From an uncultured Brachyspira sp. (GTDB lineage Bacteria > Spirochaetota > Brachyspiria > Brachyspirales > Brachyspiraceae), in NCBI RefSeq assembly GCF_944393015.1, contig NZ_CALXYQ010000004.1, forward strand, positions 62,001 through 126,000: DNA of 64,000 nt, written 5' to 3'. A model generated the notes under the pieces. It did not search any database. It was given only the letters and a program-made list of their open reading frames with translations, and was not told the DNA's origin. Position 1 is the stretch's first letter. Each line of letters starts with the position of its first letter. Position numbers and translations under genes: made by a program. Positions 25,821 through 35,758 of this stretch are shown piece by piece.

Positions 25821-28097
25821 ATGAAAATGACTTTAAAAATAGGAGGCATGCATTGTGCTGCATGTTCAAGGGCTGTAGAAAGAGCCTTGAAAAAAACAGA
25901 AGGTATTGAAGATGCCAATGTTAATATAGCTACTGAAAAAGCAGTATTCAATTATGATGAAAAAAAGCTTAAGTATGATGATATAGTGAATGTTGTAGTA
26001 AAGGCGGGATATCAGGTTTTAGGTAAAGAAGAAGACCCGGCAATAGTAAAAGCAAGAGAAATAAAAGAGCAGAAAATAAGACTTATAGTATCAGCAATAT
26101 TTTCTATACCTTTGTTTTATATATCAATGGCGCCTATGGTAAGTTTCGTTAAATTCCCAATACCTAGTTTTTTGGTGCATCATATTAATCCTCAAGTTTT
26201 TTCTATAGTTGCTATATTTTTATGCGTACCTGTTATGATATCAGGTTATAAATTTTATACATTAGGTTTTCCTGCACTTTTCAGAGGCTCGCCTAATATG
26301 GACTCGCTTGTGGCAATAGGAACAACTGCAGCATTCAGTTATAGTATTTATTCTACTGTTTTAGCATTTATGGGACTTAATCCTCATGGGGAAAATCTTT
26401 ATTATGAGTCTGCTGCTGTTATAATAACATTAGTACAGTTTGGAAAATATTTAGAGGCTAGAAGTAAAGGAAAGACAGGTGAGGCAATAAAAAAACTTAT
26501 GGGACTTCAGCCTAAAACTGCTACTATAATAAAAGACGGGGAAGAAAAAGAGATAAAAATTGCAGATGTAAAAGTTGATGATATAGTATTAGTTCGTCCG
26601 GGTGAGAAGATTCCTGTTGATGGTGAAATTATAGAAGGATACAGCAGTGTTGATGAATCTATGCTTACAGGCGAGAGCATACCAGTTGAAAAGAGTGTAG
26701 GGGATAAAGTAGTTGGTGCTTCTATAAATAAAACAGGAAGTTTCAAATTCAAAGCTCAAAAAGTAGGAGCTGACACTGCATTAGCACAGATTATAAAATT
26801 AGTAGAAGATGCTCAGGGTTCAAAAGCTCCAATAGCACATATTGCCGATGTTGTGTCTTCATACTTTGTACCTGCGGTAATAACTATAGCTTTGATATCC
26901 GGTATAATTTGGTTTATAGCTCTTCATAATTTTGTATTTTCTTTAACCGTATTTGTATCCGTACTTGTTATAGCTTGTCCTTGTGCTTTAGGGCTTGCGA
27001 CACCTACAGCAATAATGGTTGGTACTGGAAAAGGTGCTGAACTTGGAATACTTTTTAAAAATGCTGAGGCTTTAGAAGTTTCTGGAAAAATAAATGCGGT
27101 GATGTTCGATAAGACAGGCACTCTTACAGAGGGTAAGCCTTATGTTACTGACATTATTTCTGATGATAAAGACAAACTTCTTTTGATAGCGGCAAGTGCT
27201 GAAAATGGAAGCGAACACCCTTTAGGCGAAGCTATAGTAAGAGAGGCCAAAGAAAAAAATATAAAACTTCTTAATATAGAAAATTTTAAAGCCATAGCTG
27301 GTTTTGGTATAGAAGTATTCATTGATAACAAAAAAGTTTTAATGGGCAATTACAAACTAATGAATAAAGAAAATATCAATATAGAAAATTATAATTCATA
27401 TATGGATAAACTTTCAAAAGAAGGTAAAACTCCTATGTATGTTGCTTATGATAATAAACTTTTAGGTATAATAGCAGTTGCTGACAAATTAAAAAAAGAA
27501 AGTATCGAGGCAATAAACAGACTTCACAAACTTGGAATAAAAACTGCAATGATTACAGGAGATAACAAAAACACAGCTAATTCAGTTGCAAAAGAAGCCG
27601 GTATTGATATTGTATTTGCAGAAGTGCTACCTGAAGAAAAATCTAATGAAGTAAAAAAACTTCAGGATCAAGGCTTAACTGTTGCTATGGTAGGCGATGG
27701 TATAAATGATGCACCTGCTTTAACTCAGGCTAATGTTGGTATTGCCATTGGAAGCGGTACCGATGTTGCTATTGAAAGTGCTGATATAGTATTAGTAAAA
27801 TCAAATACTAATGATGTTGTAACTGCTATAGAATTAAGCAAGGCAACTATGAGGGATATAAAACAAAATTTATTCTGGGCCTTTTGCTACAATGTAATAG
27901 GCATACCTATTGCGGCAGGAGTTTTGCATGTATTCAGAGAACCTTTAATAGCTTCTTCTATAGGAGGATTTTTAACTGCTATTATGGGTAAGGATTTACT
28001 TTTGAATCCTATATTTGCTGCTCTTGCTATGAGTTTAAGTTCTGTTTCTGTTGTTACTAATGCTTTGAGATTAAACTTTTTCAAACCAAGCAAATAA
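25821..28097 (+). CDS. copA: Copper-transporting P1B-type ATPase
   Basis: 758 residues from the ATG at 25821, with AGGGG 9 bases upstream; the frame extends to 25788 but without a site. One N-terminal heavy-metal-associated domain has the metal site GMHCAAC (Cys12, Cys15). P-type ATPase landmarks follow in order: LTGES (actuator), CPC ion-binding motif in [13 protein letters not shown], phosphorylation site [18 protein letters not shown] (HP motif) and [10 protein letters not shown]. It exports Cu(I) from the cytoplasm. No copper regulator or chaperone gene is adjacent. Confidence 0.95.
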   Translation: MKMTLKIGGMHCAACSRAVERALKKTEGIEDANVNIATEKAVFNYDEKKLKYDDIVNVVVKAGYQVLGKEEDPAIVKAREIKEQKIRLIVSAIFSIPLFYISMAPMVSFVKFPIPSFLVHHINPQVFSIVAIFLCVPVMISGYKFYTLGFPALFRGSPNMDSLVAIGTTAAFSYSIYSTVLAFMGLNPHGENLYYESAAVIITLVQFGKYLEARSKGKTGEAIKKLMGLQPKTATIIKDGEEKEIKIADVKVDDIVLVRPGEKIPVDGEIIEGYSSVDESMLTGESIPVEKSVGDKVVGASINKTGSFKFKAQKVGADTALAQIIKLVEDAQGSKAPIAHIADVVSSYFVPAVITIALISGIIWFIALHNFVFSLTVFVSVLVIACPCALGLATPTAIMVGTGKGAELGILFKNAEALEVSGKINAVMFDKTGTLTEGKPYVTDIISDDKDKLLLIAASAENGSEHPLGEAIVREAKEKNIKLLNIENFKAIAGFGIEVFIDNKKVLMGNYKLMNKENINIENYNSYMDKLSKEGKTPMYVAYDNKLLGIIAVADKLKKESIEAINRLHKLGIKTAMITGDNKNTANSVAKEAGIDIVFAEVLPEEKSNEVKKLQDQGLTVAMVGDGINDAPALTQANVGIAIGSGTDVAIESADIVLVKSNTNDVVTAIELSKATMRDIKQNLFWAFCYNVIGIPIAAGVLHVFREPLIASSIGGFLTAIMGKDLLLNPIFAALAMSLSSVSVVTNALRLNFFKPSK

Positions 28098-28148
28098 TTT
28101 TCATTTTTATTTATATACTAAGTTTTTTCAATCATATTTACTCATAAG

Positions 28149-28186
28149 TCCATAGAAATTATATTCCTAATTTCTATGGATTTTTT
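28149..28186 (+). terminator. Intrinsic terminator after copA
   Basis: TCCATAGAAATT / AATTTCTATGGA, a 12-bp stem, then six T. Confidence 0.9.
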
Positions 28187-28370
28187 ATTATTGCTAGCGA
28201 AGTTACAAGCATAATAATAAATAATAAAAAAATATATAAATTTTTTTTACAAAAAATAAATTATAGGAAACTTTTAACAAAGTAATTCGTCTAATAAAGT
28301 AAATAGCATGCTATATTATTTTAATAATTGAGATGATTGACTAATTTTGTAAATAGGGGGAAAATTATAT

Positions 28371-29033
28371 ATGAGAAATAGGATTAAAATAATTATAGAT
28401 ATAATAATGATAATTCTTTATTTCGTTTTGATGGGATATCATTTTACAGGACGAACTATACATGAATATTTAGGCTTTTTGATTTTTGTATTTTTTATAC
28501 TTCATAATATAATGAATATTAATTGGTATAAAAATCTGCCTAAAGGAAAATACAATTTAAATAGATCGCTTAATACATTTATAAATGCTATGCTTTTTAT
28601 ATGTATGTTTGGATTAGTGGTAAGCGGAATATTATTTAATAGAGATTTAGTAGAATTCCTTAATCTTAGCAGCATCAAAGTATTCAATAAAAAACTGCAT
28701 ATAGTTTGCAGCTATTGGGGATTCATATTGATGTCTGTACATTTGGGAATGCATTGGGGAATATTTATAAACATGAGTAAAAAAATTATAAATATAAAAA
28801 AACAAATATATATATTGATAGCTTTGCTAATAGCTGTATATGGAATAGTTTCTTTTATAAAAAGAGGTTTTTATATTAATATGTTTGTAATTGCCAAAGT
28901 TCCTAAAGCTGAAGAAGCTGCAGTATTTTTCTTTATGGATCATGTTGCTGTAATGGGAGTTTTTATATTCATTACTTATTACTTACATAGATTGAGCAAT
29001 AAATTAAATAAGATGAGTATACAGCAAGGATAA
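28371..29033 (+). CDS. DUF4405-like membrane protein (cytochrome b-type four-helix)
   Basis: 220 residues, about five to six membrane helices. Conserved His lie within helices: MGYHFTGRTIHEYLGF, FFILHNIMN, LHIVCSYWGF and SVHLGMHWG, the pattern of DUF4405 and related haem-b membrane subunits. It may bind haem and carry electrons in the inner membrane (inference). A conspicuous GGGGG Shine-Dalgarno lies before the ATG. It is followed by a family C half-copy rather than by a partner oxidoreductase. Confidence 0.75.
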   Translation: MRNRIKIIIDIIMIILYFVLMGYHFTGRTIHEYLGFLIFVFFILHNIMNINWYKNLPKGKYNLNRSLNTFINAMLFICMFGLVVSGILFNRDLVEFLNLSSIKVFNKKLHIVCSYWGFILMSVHLGMHWGIFINMSKKIINIKKQIYILIALLIAVYGIVSFIKRGFYINMFVIAKVPKAEEAAVFFFMDHVAVMGVFIFITYYLHRLSNKLNKMSIQQG

Positions 29034-29049
29034 TAACTTTATAATTTTC

Positions 29050-29192
29050 AAAGTGCGGGAATAGATGTAATTAAGTTTTAAAATTTATTTACATACCCCG
29101 CCCTTTATTCTTTTTAGCATTTGTTTTGAAATTTCTGCTTATTATTTCTTATATACTAACATTGAAATGTTAGCACCCGCCCAAGTTTTTAT
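29050..29192. repeat. Family C repeat, copy 7 (centre and right half)
   Basis: GTGCGGGAATAGATG (29052), a central TTTTAAAA palindrome, ATACCCCGCCCTTTA (29092) and TAGCACCCGCCCAAG (29170). The rest of 29034-29357 holds only the metN promoter. Confidence 0.75.
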
Positions 29193-29273
29193 TATATTAG
29201 CAATTTATTTAACCGCCTTTAATCTGATAATTATTTATTAATAAGTATTTTTTAATTAAACATTTTATCAGTA

Positions 29274-29301
29274 TTGACAGATATATTTAAAAATATATAA
29301 T
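29274..29301 (+). promoter_or_regulatory. Sigma-70-type promoter of metNI
   Basis: TTGACA at 29274-29279, TATAAT at 29296-29301, spacer 16. No S-box (SAM riboswitch) or T-box pattern was seen between it and the metN start; the leader is too short for one. Confidence 0.8.
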
Positions 29302-29357
29302 TGAAAAAATGGGTTTTATTTTCAATAAATTTTATAATCTAATTTTCAGGATAATAG

Positions 29358-30410
29358 ATGATAGTTTTAGAAAATGTCAGCAAAATATTTAAAACTGCTA
29401 AAAATAAACAGCTCAATGCAGTTAATAATGTATCTTTAAAAATAAACAAAGGCGAGATATACGGCATAATAGGTTTTTCAGGAGCCGGAAAATCAACTTT
29501 AGTAAGATGCATAAACTTATTAGAAAGACCTACATCAGGAAAAGTTTATGTAGGCGGAGAGGAATTAACATCTTTAAAACCTAGAGAGCTTAGAGAAAAA
29601 AGAAAAAAAATAGGTATGATATTTCAGCAGTTTAACTTATTCGGTTCAAGAACGGTATTTAAAAATGTTGCATACCCATTAAGATACAGAGGACTTTCAA
29701 AAGAAGAAATAGAAAAAAAAGTGATGTCTTTACTTGAACTTGTAGATATAAAAGAAAAGGCCTATGTTTATCCTTCGCAATTAAGCGGCGGACAGAAACA
29801 AAGAGTTGCAATAGCTAGAGCTTTGGCCAATGATCCGCAAATACTTTTATGCGATGAAGCTACAAGTGCTTTGGATCCGCAAACAACATCTTCTATATTG
29901 AAGTTATTAAAAAAATTAAATGAAGAACTTGGAATAACTATAGTTGTAATAACTCATGAGATGGGCGTTGTAAAAGAGTTATGTCATAGAGTGGCAGTTA
30001 TGAATAAAGGCTGTTTGATAGAGGAAGGAAATATATTTGAAGTATTTTCTCATCCTCAAAATCAAATCACTCAGGATTTTATAGATACAACTTCAAATGT
30101 ATCTAAAATATATACACTTATAGAAGAAAAACATAATATAACAGAATTAAAACAAGGCGAATGTATATTAAGATTAAAATATAAAAAGGATTCTGTAGGA
30201 GAGGCTTTGATATCTCATATTTCAAGAAAGTTTAATGTTGATGTTAATATAATATTTGGAAATGTTGAGCTTATAGATGAAAGCCTTTTAGGCGGACTCG
30301 TTGTTATACTTCATGAAAAAGAAAAACATGGCATAACAAAAACTATAGAGTTCCTTAATGAACAAAATGTAGATGTAGAGGTGATAAAAGATGCTAGATA
30401 TGATGAATAA
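29358..30410 (+). CDS. metN: Methionine ABC transporter, ATP-binding protein
   Basis: 350 residues. Walker A is GFSGAGKST (39-47), the signature LSGGQKQR, Walker B ILLCDEATSALDP and the H-loop VITHEMG. A C-terminal ~95-residue NIL/ACT-like domain, which in MetN senses methionine and shuts the transporter, is present (ECILRLKYKKDSVGEALIS...). It powers methionine import at the inner membrane with MetI and the MetQ lipoproteins. It overlaps metI by 20 bases. Confidence 0.95.
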   Translation: MIVLENVSKIFKTAKNKQLNAVNNVSLKINKGEIYGIIGFSGAGKSTLVRCINLLERPTSGKVYVGGEELTSLKPRELREKRKKIGMIFQQFNLFGSRTVFKNVAYPLRYRGLSKEEIEKKVMSLLELVDIKEKAYVYPSQLSGGQKQRVAIARALANDPQILLCDEATSALDPQTTSSILKLLKKLNEELGITIVVITHEMGVVKELCHRVAVMNKGCLIEEGNIFEVFSHPQNQITQDFIDTTSNVSKIYTLIEEKHNITELKQGECILRLKYKKDSVGEALISHISRKFNVDVNIIFGNVELIDESLLGGLVVILHEKEKHGITKTIEFLNEQNVDVEVIKDARYDE

Positions 30411-31071
30411 TTTAATGCCTAATGTTATGGCTGATTTACCTAGACTTTATCAAAGTATAATACAAACTTTCGTAATGCTTTTTTATTCAGGCATAATATC
30501 ATTTTTCATAGGCGGTTTTTTGGGGGTGCTTTTAATAGTTACTAAAAAATTCGGAATAATGGAAAATATATTGTTATATGAAGTATTAAGCAAGGTAATT
30601 AACTTTTTCAGAGCTATACCATTCATAATACTTCTTGCCATGCTAGTACCTCTTACAAGATTTATAATGGGTACTGCAATAGGAGTAAAAGGGGCTATTA
30701 TACCATTAATATTTGGAACAGTTCCTTTCTTTGCAAGACAGATAGAAAGTGCATTATCAGAAGTTAATCCAGGATTGGTAGAGGCGGCACAGTCTATGGG
30801 ATCATCTCCTATAGCTATTATTTTTAGAGTATATTTAAAAGAAAGTATAGCTCCTATAGCAAGAGGAACTACTATAACAATAATTAGTTTAATAGGGCTT
30901 ACTGCTATGGCCGGAGCTGTAGGTGCAGGCGGACTTGGAACTTATGCTATACAATCAGGATATTATAGAAATAAATTAGATATTATATATGTATCTGTAA
31001 TACTTCTTGTAATACTTGTTGGAATTATACAGGCTATTGGAAATTTTATAGTAAAAAAAGCTACGCATTGA
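30391..31071 (+). CDS. metI: Methionine ABC transporter, permease
   Basis: 226 residues, about five membrane helices. The ABC-permease coupling motif is in VEAAQSMGSSPIAIIFRVYL (EAA loop) and the family segment GAGGLGTYAIQSGYY follows. The start inside metN is supported by GAGGTG 7 bases upstream. It acts with MetN and MetQ. Confidence 0.95.
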   Translation: MLDMMNNLMPNVMADLPRLYQSIIQTFVMLFYSGIISFFIGGFLGVLLIVTKKFGIMENILLYEVLSKVINFFRAIPFIILLAMLVPLTRFIMGTAIGVKGAIIPLIFGTVPFFARQIESALSEVNPGLVEAAQSMGSSPIAIIFRVYLKESIAPIARGTTITIISLIGLTAMAGAVGAGGLGTYAIQSGYYRNKLDIIYVSVILLVILVGIIQAIGNFIVKKATH

Positions 31072-31095
31072 TAAAAATTATATATAGGAATTGAA

Positions 31096-32058
31096 TTGTT
31101 TATGGAAACTTTATTAAAAAGAAGAAAAGCTGTATTGATAGGGGCAGGACATGTAGGTTCTCATGCAGGATATGCATTGGCGGCTCAAGGTTTAGTTGAA
31201 GAAATAATTTATATTGATATAGATGAAAAGAAGGCATTCGCTCAGGCTTTAGATATATTTGATGCTACAGTTTATTTACCTCATAGAGTAGAAGTAAAAT
31301 CAGGAACTTATAAAGATATAGATGATGCTGATATAATGGTGGTATGTGCGGGTCCTTTGCCTAATATGAATCAAACTAGAATGGATACTTTAGGTGCTAC
31401 AATAGAGGTTATGAAAGATGTAACATCTAAAATAAAAAATACAAAGTTCTCAGGAATCATAATCAATATTTCTAATCCTGCTGATGTTATCACTCATTAT
31501 TTACAAAATAAATTGAATTATGATCCTAAAAGAATAATATCTACAAGCACCACATTAGATTCTGCAAGATTAAGAAGAGCTATATCAGAGGCGATTAATG
31601 TTGATCAAAAGTCAATATATGCTTATGCTTTAGGTGAGCATGGAGAAAGTCAGATGGTTCCATGGTCAGCGGTTACTATAGCAGGAAAGCCTTTGTTTGA
31701 ACTTATGAAAGAAAAAGATAAATACTCAAAACTTGATTTAAAAGAATTAGCTTATAAAGGAAGAAGAGGCGGCTGGGACGTTTTAGAAGGTAAAGGCTCC
31801 ACAGAGTTTGGAATAGGTACTGCTTTAGCTGAAGTTGCACGTGCTGTACTTTGCGATGAGCATAGAGTTCTTCCTGTTTCAGTGTATTTAAATGGTGAAT
31901 ACGGACAAAATGATGTTTATGCTTCTGTTCCTGCAGTGCTTGGAAGAAATGGAGTTGAAGAGATAATAGAATTAAAAATGAATGATGAAGAGAAAAAATT
32001 ATTTGATGAATCTTGCAGCGTGATGAAAAAGAATTATGAGTTAGCTTTGAATATGTAA
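31096..32058 (+). CDS. L-lactate/2-hydroxyacid dehydrogenase-like protein
   Basis: 320 residues. LDH/MDH fold: the NAD site GAGHVGSHAGYAL, the Asp and Arg of the catalytic set (LDSARLRRAI), and the proton-relay His in GEHGESQMVPWS. In the mobile specificity loop, LDHs have ANQKPGETR; here the segment reads AGPLPNMNQTR. The catalytic Arg is kept, but Pro stands where the lactate-specific Gln102 is expected, so another 2-hydroxy acid (for example hydroxyisocaproate type) is possible. Likely starts are TTG 31096 (AGGA 6 bases upstream) or ATG 31102. Its place between metI and the metQ genes is unusual. Confidence 0.82.
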   Translation: MFMETLLKRRKAVLIGAGHVGSHAGYALAAQGLVEEIIYIDIDEKKAFAQALDIFDATVYLPHRVEVKSGTYKDIDDADIMVVCAGPLPNMNQTRMDTLGATIEVMKDVTSKIKNTKFSGIIINISNPADVITHYLQNKLNYDPKRIISTSTTLDSARLRRAISEAINVDQKSIYAYALGEHGESQMVPWSAVTIAGKPLFELMKEKDKYSKLDLKELAYKGRRGGWDVLEGKGSTEFGIGTALAEVARAVLCDEHRVLPVSVYLNGEYGQNDVYASVPAVLGRNGVEEIIELKMNDEEKKLFDESCSVMKKNYELALNM

Positions 32059-32174
32059 TAATATTTATTATAGTATTATTATATATTGACAAATATTATA
32101 TAAAATATAGTAATACAAATTCTCAATTATAAAATTTATGAAAGAGAATTGTATTATATAAAAATGATAATGCT

Positions 32175-32972
32175 ATGAGAAGAATAATTTTACTTTTTAT
32201 TTTTATATTTTCTGTTTCATGTTCTAATGCTGATAAAAATGTTCATATAGTGAGAGTGGGATATATAGGCGAGTCGGATAAAATTATTTGGCAAGAGGTG
32301 ATGAAAAAAGTTTCTAATGATAATATAGAAATAGAATTGGTATCTTACATTAATTATTCTTCTCCTAATAAAGCTTTGAATGATGGTGAAATAGATTTAA
32401 ATAATTTTCAGCATTATGCATTTTTTAATAAGGAGTTGGAAGATAAAGGATATGAATTAACTGCTATAGCAGATACATGTTTAGCTGCTATGAATATATA
32501 TTCTGATAATATAACAAATATTAATCAGATTAAAGAGAATGATAAAGTTGCTATACCGAATGATGATTCTAATAGAGGCAGAGCTTTAAAAGTATTAGCA
32601 GCGGCAGGATTGATAGAATTAAAAAATATATATAAACAAAATCCTACTGTTAATGATATAAAAGAAAATAAATTAAATTTGGATATAATTGAAGTTGATG
32701 CTGGAAGTATATATGGTTTGCTTCCAGATATAGCATGTGCCGTTATCAATAGTAATTTTGCTTTAAACTTCGGACTTGATCCTTATAGAGATTCTATATT
32801 TAAGGATAATCCAAGTAATTATACTGATAAGAATTATATAAACATTATAGCGGCTAGAACTGAAGATAAAGATAATGAAATATATAAAAAAATAATAAAA
32901 GCATACCAATCTGATGAAGTTAGAAATATATATGATAAAAATTTTAAAGGAGTATATATAGCAGTTTGGTAA
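32175..32972 (+). CDS. metQ: NlpA/MetQ-family lipoprotein 1
   Basis: 265 residues, lipobox ending at Cys16 (SVSC). A periplasmic binding protein of the NlpA/MetQ family that delivers methionine to MetNI. Typical blocks are RVGYIGESDKIIW, LNDGEIDLNNFQHYAFF, KVAIPNDDSNRGRAL and the ligand-site YGLLPDIACAVINSNFA. First of four consecutive paralogues; it is closest to the fourth copy. Expressed from the metNI region or its own weak promoter around 32086. Confidence 0.93.
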   Translation: MRRIILLFIFIFSVSCSNADKNVHIVRVGYIGESDKIIWQEVMKKVSNDNIEIELVSYINYSSPNKALNDGEIDLNNFQHYAFFNKELEDKGYELTAIADTCLAAMNIYSDNITNINQIKENDKVAIPNDDSNRGRALKVLAAAGLIELKNIYKQNPTVNDIKENKLNLDIIEVDAGSIYGLLPDIACAVINSNFALNFGLDPYRDSIFKDNPSNYTDKNYINIIAARTEDKDNEIYKKIIKAYQSDEVRNIYDKNFKGVYIAVW

Positions 32973-33000
32973 TTTTATAGTTTTTTAGTTGGGGGGAACT

Positions 33001-33789
33001 ATGAAATATTTATTAAAAATTTTTTTATTAATCAATATTATTTCTTGTGAAAGTCCTGAGCCTGAAGTTGTAACTATAGGGCATATAGGAGAATTTGATT
33101 ATGATATATGGAGGCAGATAGACGAAGAGCTTAGAATAGAAAATACTAAATTAGAACTTGTGTATTTTCAGGATTATGAGCTTTTGAACAAGGCATTAGA
33201 TGATGGGGAGATAGATTTGAATTCTTTTCAAAACTATATTTACTTTGTTAATGAAACTAACAAGTATAATTATGATCTTTATATTCTAGGCAAAACTTTT
33301 GTTGCACCTATGAATGTATATTCAAAATTTTTTACGAATATAAATCAGATATCGTCAAATGCTAAAATAGCTATTCCAGATGATGAAGTAAATTTATCAA
33401 GGGCATTGCAGGTATTAGAAGTGGCGAATATTATAAAACTTGAAAGGTTTGATAATAATTTTTATAGTATAACTAATATTATAGAAAATAATCTGAATAT
33501 TCAGTTTATACCTATGGATGCAAGTATGATTTACTTTAATATGGATAATGTTGATGCGGCAGTTATAAATTACGGATTTATTTCAGACTATGTAAATTAT
33601 AAGATTATATTTTATGATGATATATCAAAATATTCGCATGCTGGTTTGATGTCTTATGCTAATTTGATTGTATGCCGAGAAAAAGATAGAAATTCTAGTC
33701 TTTATAAGTTTATAACGGAAAGCTATAGACAGAAGATGAAGAAAAATATAGATCAAAATATATTAGATGGTCTTATTGCAATTGACTAA
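33001..33789 (+). CDS. NlpA/MetQ-family lipoprotein 2, diverged
   Basis: 262 residues from the ATG at 33001, with GGGGGG just upstream; a TTG at 32989 is inside that site. Lipobox Cys16 (IISC). The family layout is kept (VTIGHIGEFDYDIW, LDDGEIDLNSFQNYIYF, KIAIPDDEVNLSRAL, DAAVINYGF). The ligand-binding loops differ strongly from copies 1 and 4, and the NLSRAL form replaces NRGRAL. It probably binds another amino acid or peptide (inference). Confidence 0.88.
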   Translation: MKYLLKIFLLINIISCESPEPEVVTIGHIGEFDYDIWRQIDEELRIENTKLELVYFQDYELLNKALDDGEIDLNSFQNYIYFVNETNKYNYDLYILGKTFVAPMNVYSKFFTNINQISSNAKIAIPDDEVNLSRALQVLEVANIIKLERFDNNFYSITNIIENNLNIQFIPMDASMIYFNMDNVDAAVINYGFISDYVNYKIIFYDDISKYSHAGLMSYANLIVCREKDRNSSLYKFITESYRQKMKKNIDQNILDGLIAID

Positions 33790-33811
33790 TAATTACATAT
33801 AAGGATATATA

Positions 33812-34600
33812 ATGAAAAAATTATTATTTATTTTATTTTTATTGCTATTTATTATTTCTTGTAATTGTAAAAAAGATGAAGTAGTAAAAATAGGATATAT
33901 AGGCGAACTTAATATGAGTATATGGGAATATGTGTCTAATGAAATGAAAGAGCAGAATATTTTATTAGAATTGATACAATTTTCAGACTATTCTATAATA
34001 AATAAGGCTTTAAATAGCAAACATATAGATTTGAATCATTTTCAGCATTACGCTTATTTTGTTAATGCTACAAATAAAAATGATTATTATTTGAGTATTA
34101 TAGATAAAACTTTTATAGCAGCTATGAATATGTATTCAGAAAATTTGACTAATTTATCTCAGTTAAAATTACATTCGAAGATAGCAGTACCAAAAGATGA
34201 AGTAAATTTATCAAGATCATTAAAAATATTGGAATCTATAGGATTATTAAGATTAACCAAGAATAATAATTCTAATTACAATTTTACTACAAATGATGTA
34301 AGAGAAAATTATTTGCAATTAGAGTTTGTAGCTGTAGAGGCAGATGATGTTTATTCTGTTATGTCTTTTGTTGATGGGGCTTTTGTTAATCTCAATCTTA
34401 ATTTTGATTTTAAAGACTCAAATATTTTATATTATGATGATCCTAGCAAATATGATTCTGATATGTATATTAATATTATAGCGGCAAGATTAGAAGATGA
34501 GGATAATAGTGTTTATAAAAAGATAGCTGAAGCTTATAAAAAAAGAATAAAAGAAACTGTTGAATCAGGAAAATTAAAAGGAATTATCATCAATTATTAA
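33812..34600 (+). CDS. NlpA/MetQ-family lipoprotein 3, diverged
   Basis: 262 residues, lipobox Cys17 (FIISC) followed by a second Cys (CNC). It is closer to copy 2 than to copies 1 and 4 (KIAVPKDEVNLSRSL). The DGEIDLN block has become SKHIDLNHFQHYAYF, and the usual VINxNF is FVNLNLNF. It keeps the overall fold but has a changed ligand site. AAGGA sits 8 bases before the ATG; it is 22 bases after copy 2, so the two share a message. Confidence 0.88.
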   Translation: MKKLLFILFLLLFIISCNCKKDEVVKIGYIGELNMSIWEYVSNEMKEQNILLELIQFSDYSIINKALNSKHIDLNHFQHYAYFVNATNKNDYYLSIIDKTFIAAMNMYSENLTNLSQLKLHSKIAVPKDEVNLSRSLKILESIGLLRLTKNNNSNYNFTTNDVRENYLQLEFVAVEADDVYSVMSFVDGAFVNLNLNFDFKDSNILYYDDPSKYDSDMYINIIAARLEDEDNSVYKKIAEAYKKRIKETVESGKLKGIIINY

Positions 34601-34609
34601 TAGTTTTTA

Positions 34610-34636
34610 TTGAAATTATTCAAAAAATAATATAAT
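34610..34636 (+). promoter_or_regulatory. Probable promoter of metQ copy 4
   Basis: TTGAAA at 34610-34615, TATAAT at 34631-34636, spacer 15. It lies in the 78-base gap before copy 4, the largest gap among the metQ genes after the first. Confidence 0.5.
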
Positions 34637-34678
34637 CTAGATAAACTAATTTAATTAAAATTTTATAAAGGAGCGACA

Positions 34679-35494
34679 ATGAAAAGATTTTTATTATTGA
34701 TATCATCAGCTATATTATCATTGATGATATTATCATGCGGAAATATTTCTTCTGGCGATCAAAAGGTAGTTAAAGTTGGTTTTGCTGGAGAGTCTGATTA
34801 TCAAATTTGGAATCCTATAGTAGAAAAATTAGCTGAGGAAGGAATAAAAGTAGAGTTAGTATCTTTCTCTGACTATACTATACCTAATCAGGCTTTAAAT
34901 GACGGAGAGATTGATTTGAATGCTTTCCAACACTATGCATACTTTAATGATGAAGTATCAAATAAAGGATATGATTTAACTGCTATAGCTGATACTTATA
35001 TATCTGCTATGAATATTTATTCTACTAATATCACAGATGTAAAACAATTAAAAAACGGCGATAAAATAGCTATACCTAATGACCCTTCTAATGGAGGAAG
35101 AGCTTTAAAAGTTCTTCAAGCTGCTGGAATCATCAAAGTAAAACCTGAGGCAGGTGATACTCCTAGCGTAAGCGATATAATAGAAAATCCTTTAAATGTT
35201 GAAATAGTTGAAATGGACGCTGGTGCTATTTATGGTGTTCTTCCTGATGTTGCTTGTGCTGTTATCAATGGAAACTATGCTATAGACTTCGGTTTGAATC
35301 CTGGTTCTGATTATATATTCAAAGATGATCCTGCTATTTACAGCGGAAAGTCTTTTGTTAATTTAATAGCTGCAAGAACTAAAGATAAAGATAATGAGTT
35401 ATACAAAAAAGTTGTAGCAACTTATCAATCTGAAATAGTAGAAAAAGTTTATAATGAGAATTTCTTGGGTTCTTATCTTCCTACTTGGAAATAA
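34679..35494 (+). CDS. metQ: Methionine-binding lipoprotein MetQ, copy 4
   Basis: 271 residues, lipobox Cys20 (MILSC). The most canonical of the four: KVGFAGESDYQIW, LNDGEIDLNAFQHYAYF, KIAIPNDPSNGGRAL, YGVLPDVACAVINGNYA. It has its own promoter and a strong AAGGAG, suggesting it is the main, highly expressed copy. Its last 61 bases are duplicated at 39368-39431 on the far side of the restriction-modification genes. Confidence 0.95.
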   Translation: MKRFLLLISSAILSLMILSCGNISSGDQKVVKVGFAGESDYQIWNPIVEKLAEEGIKVELVSFSDYTIPNQALNDGEIDLNAFQHYAYFNDEVSNKGYDLTAIADTYISAMNIYSTNITDVKQLKNGDKIAIPNDPSNGGRALKVLQAAGIIKVKPEAGDTPSVSDIIENPLNVEIVEMDAGAIYGVLPDVACAVINGNYAIDFGLNPGSDYIFKDDPAIYSGKSFVNLIAARTKDKDNELYKKVVATYQSEIVEKVYNENFLGSYLPTWK

Positions 35495-35497
35495 TAA
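35434..35497 (+). repeat. Direct repeat DR-left (3' end of metQ copy 4)
   Basis: 64 bp, identical to 39368-39431 except for one base (G at 35467, A at 39401); offset 3934. It includes the last 20 codons and the stop of metQ plus three bases. Confidence 0.95.
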
Positions 35498-35524
35498 TTG
35501 AATAAAATTTGAATTATAAAAAGA

Positions 35525-35560
35525 AAAGCATGAGATAATAAAAAGATCTCATGCTTTTTT
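35525..35560 (+). terminator. Intrinsic terminator after metQ copy 4
   Basis: AAAGCATGAGAT / ATCTCATGCTTT, a 12-bp stem, and a T-run. It lies inside the putative island, so it arrived with it or belongs to the original metQ. Confidence 0.9.
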
Positions 35561-35758
35561 ATTTGTTTTTTAGTAATGTATCACTATATTGAAAAAATAA
35601 TTATTTTATGATACTCTATTTATAAAAAATATTTAATTTGAATTGTTATATACATAATATATTTATTAGTATATGATTTAAAATATATAAATCTTGATAA
35701 ATTGACTGTTAATAAAAATTTTACATCCGATTAAAATATAAGGAAAACGATAATAAAA

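Noticed and set aside
29034-29357. SAM-type or T-box riboswitch upstream of metN
   Set aside because: The promoter ends only ~57 bases before the ATG and no leader hairpins or conserved riboswitch cores were seen.
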